Below, piece after piece: positions 62,740 through 64,000 of a stretch of 64,000 bases of DNA (positions within the stretch are counted from its first letter, which is position 1; every line of letters begins with the position of its first letter). This DNA comes from Temnopleurus reevesii (lineage: Eukaryota > Echinodermata > Echinoidea > Temnopleuroida > Temnopleuridae): positions 27,203 to 91,202 of the forward strand of contig BQKZ01002453.1 in assembly GCA_036244855.1 (NCBI GenBank), in the 5' to 3' direction. The notes beneath the pieces were generated by a model, which was not told where the DNA came from, searched no databases, and saw only the letters and a program-made list of their open reading frames with translations. The translations under genes and the position numbers were made by a program.

Positions 62740-64000
62740 ATAATAACAATAATAATAAAAAGAACAACATGACTGTAGGGAACTTTTCCCCCCAATATCA
62801 TCGTCGGGTCATTACCAAACGTTCAAAGACCACCAATCGATTCCATTTTATAGGCAACTGCCCCCTCTTTTGCGGTTAGCTTTTTTATCATTATTTTTTT
62901 TATTAGAAGTACCACGCTCAGGAACAGGTCTTTAATAATTTGGCACTTTTGTCTGAAAATGTTCATAGAGGGGACTAGTGTGCCCCCCGTAGAGGGGTCG
63001 GGTACAGTGCGATTCTCGTGTTTGAATAAAGAACTAGTTCAGTGTAGTTCGAGGTATTAAATTCAATTTCCAGATCACTGGTCACATAATAATATATCAT
63101 TCATCTCCCCAGAGATGTTGATCTTATGGAGACAATAGAAAGAATAGAATGATATTCCATTTCCTCCTGTGATGATGAGGATGGGCAGGGGATGATGGTG
63201 GAGATGGAGGTGTTTAACGGACCATTGATAATACCAGAGTGACCGCCTACATCACAACACCTGCAGTGACCGTCTCGATAATCTTGGCTAAAATAATTCA
63301 AGTAATAAAATAAAATGCATGATAATTTTATGCTATATTAACATGAAGTGTTTTAGAGATGTAAAATATGCACCCACACAACCACCGGACGAACATACAC
63401 ACACTCACACATCCACGCACCTACACGTACAGCACTCAAACCAAATTATATTTATTTGCTCAAACACGAAAAAAATGGCAATTCTTCTTTTATCTTTTTA
63501 AAAGTATCAATCATTCCAGATACAAAATTTCTTAACAGGTTAGCTTATGCATGGAAATTGAATTGATCTGTCATTATGCTTGAGATATCAGACGAAATAC
63601 TAATCAGCTAAGAAGTGAGGATCCCCAAACAGTAAAATTATGCTTCTGGCCAATGGAAAACATTATATTTGAAGGTGTGCTGCAAAAGATTTATTGAAAA
63701 ATGAGACCTAATTTATTTGCTGTGTTTAGTACTAAAGACCAAGAAGACATGACACCAGAAATGTGATGCTTCTCAAAAAGAGTTTAAGAAATATGAATGC
63801 ATTATAAAATTTTGGTTTTTTTTAAATCAATTGATTTATCATTTTATTATTATTCTTTGATTTTTTTTTATACTCCACGATCACTTGCAGCTTTTTGTAG
63901 GAACTTATTTTTGTTTCACAGCCGATTGAACCATGGAATTAGGGGGTGAAGCTGTGCAGTGATAGCACCATGGGATATACATCTTGTCTCCTTTTTTAGG
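62740..64000. other. Window end, no recognised gene
   Basis: AT-rich with short homopolymers and a CA/CACA patch near 63390. No exon recognised. Confidence 0.5.

Noticed and set aside
1..64000. Operons, ribosome binding sites, prophage or bacterial defence systems
   Set aside because: Spliced metazoan gene, SINE-like repeats and MITEs show a eukaryotic nuclear genome, so these do not apply.

Overview
This is eukaryotic nuclear DNA: AT-rich, with long introns, canonical GT-AG splice sites, many microsatellites, SINE-like tRNA-derived pieces and MITE-like inverted repeats. I see one protein-coding gene, on the minus strand: a Notch ligand of the Delta family, split over ten predicted coding exons between 29849 (ATG) and 15662 (end of stop). 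The organism is most likely an echinoderm, probably a sea urchin. That rests on the overall character of Delta (MNNL, DSL, nine EGF repeats, one membrane span, a YYYY-containing tail) and on the repeat and regulatory content; species is not determined.

Layout. 1-15.4 kb lies downstream of Delta and holds no recognisable gene, only repeats: a GGGGCCCGTAACATAA-ended MITE family, a TTAA-flanked piggyBac-like MITE nested in an older repeat, a 32-bp minisatellite bounded by inverted arms, and a 504-bp palindromic element. 15.66-29.85 kb is Delta: signal peptide (exon 1), MNNL (exons 2-3), DSL (exon 4), EGF1-9 (exons 5-8), membrane span and most of the cytoplasmic tail (exon 8). Two tiny terminal exons then restore a C-terminal ATEV PDZ-ligand motif. 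About 29.85-31.75 kb is promoter-proximal DNA with a TATA box, a CCAAT box and a GC box. 31.75-64 kb is upstream, with no recognisable gene and many repeats, a 25-bp N gap, and scattered regulatory-looking sites.

The most striking non-coding pattern is an excess of GGCACGCG, the class C site of Hairy/E(spl)/Hes repressors. There are 15 copies, six of them the full GGCACGCGAC. I found none before 26.6 kb; one is in Delta intron 3 and fourteen are upstream of the Delta start. Six copies sit within 830 bp at 54.24-55.07 kb, and a second group lies at 59.3-59.8 kb. The copies have unrelated flanks, so they are not one dispersed repeat. In sea urchins HesC is a known direct repressor of delta, and Hes genes are general Notch targets. 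Read together with perfect Su(H)/CSL sites in intron 3, the window looks like a Delta locus wired for Hes and Notch feedback. That wiring is inference; the gene and the motif copies are seen directly.

The second notable point is the Delta C-terminus. Exon 8 runs into a stop codon (TCG TAA) that overlaps a consensus splice donor (C|GTAAGT). If spliced, a 64-nt exon ending ACT GAG and a last exon beginning GTA TGA give ...ATE|V-stop; if unspliced, the protein ends 22 residues earlier without the PDZ ligand.
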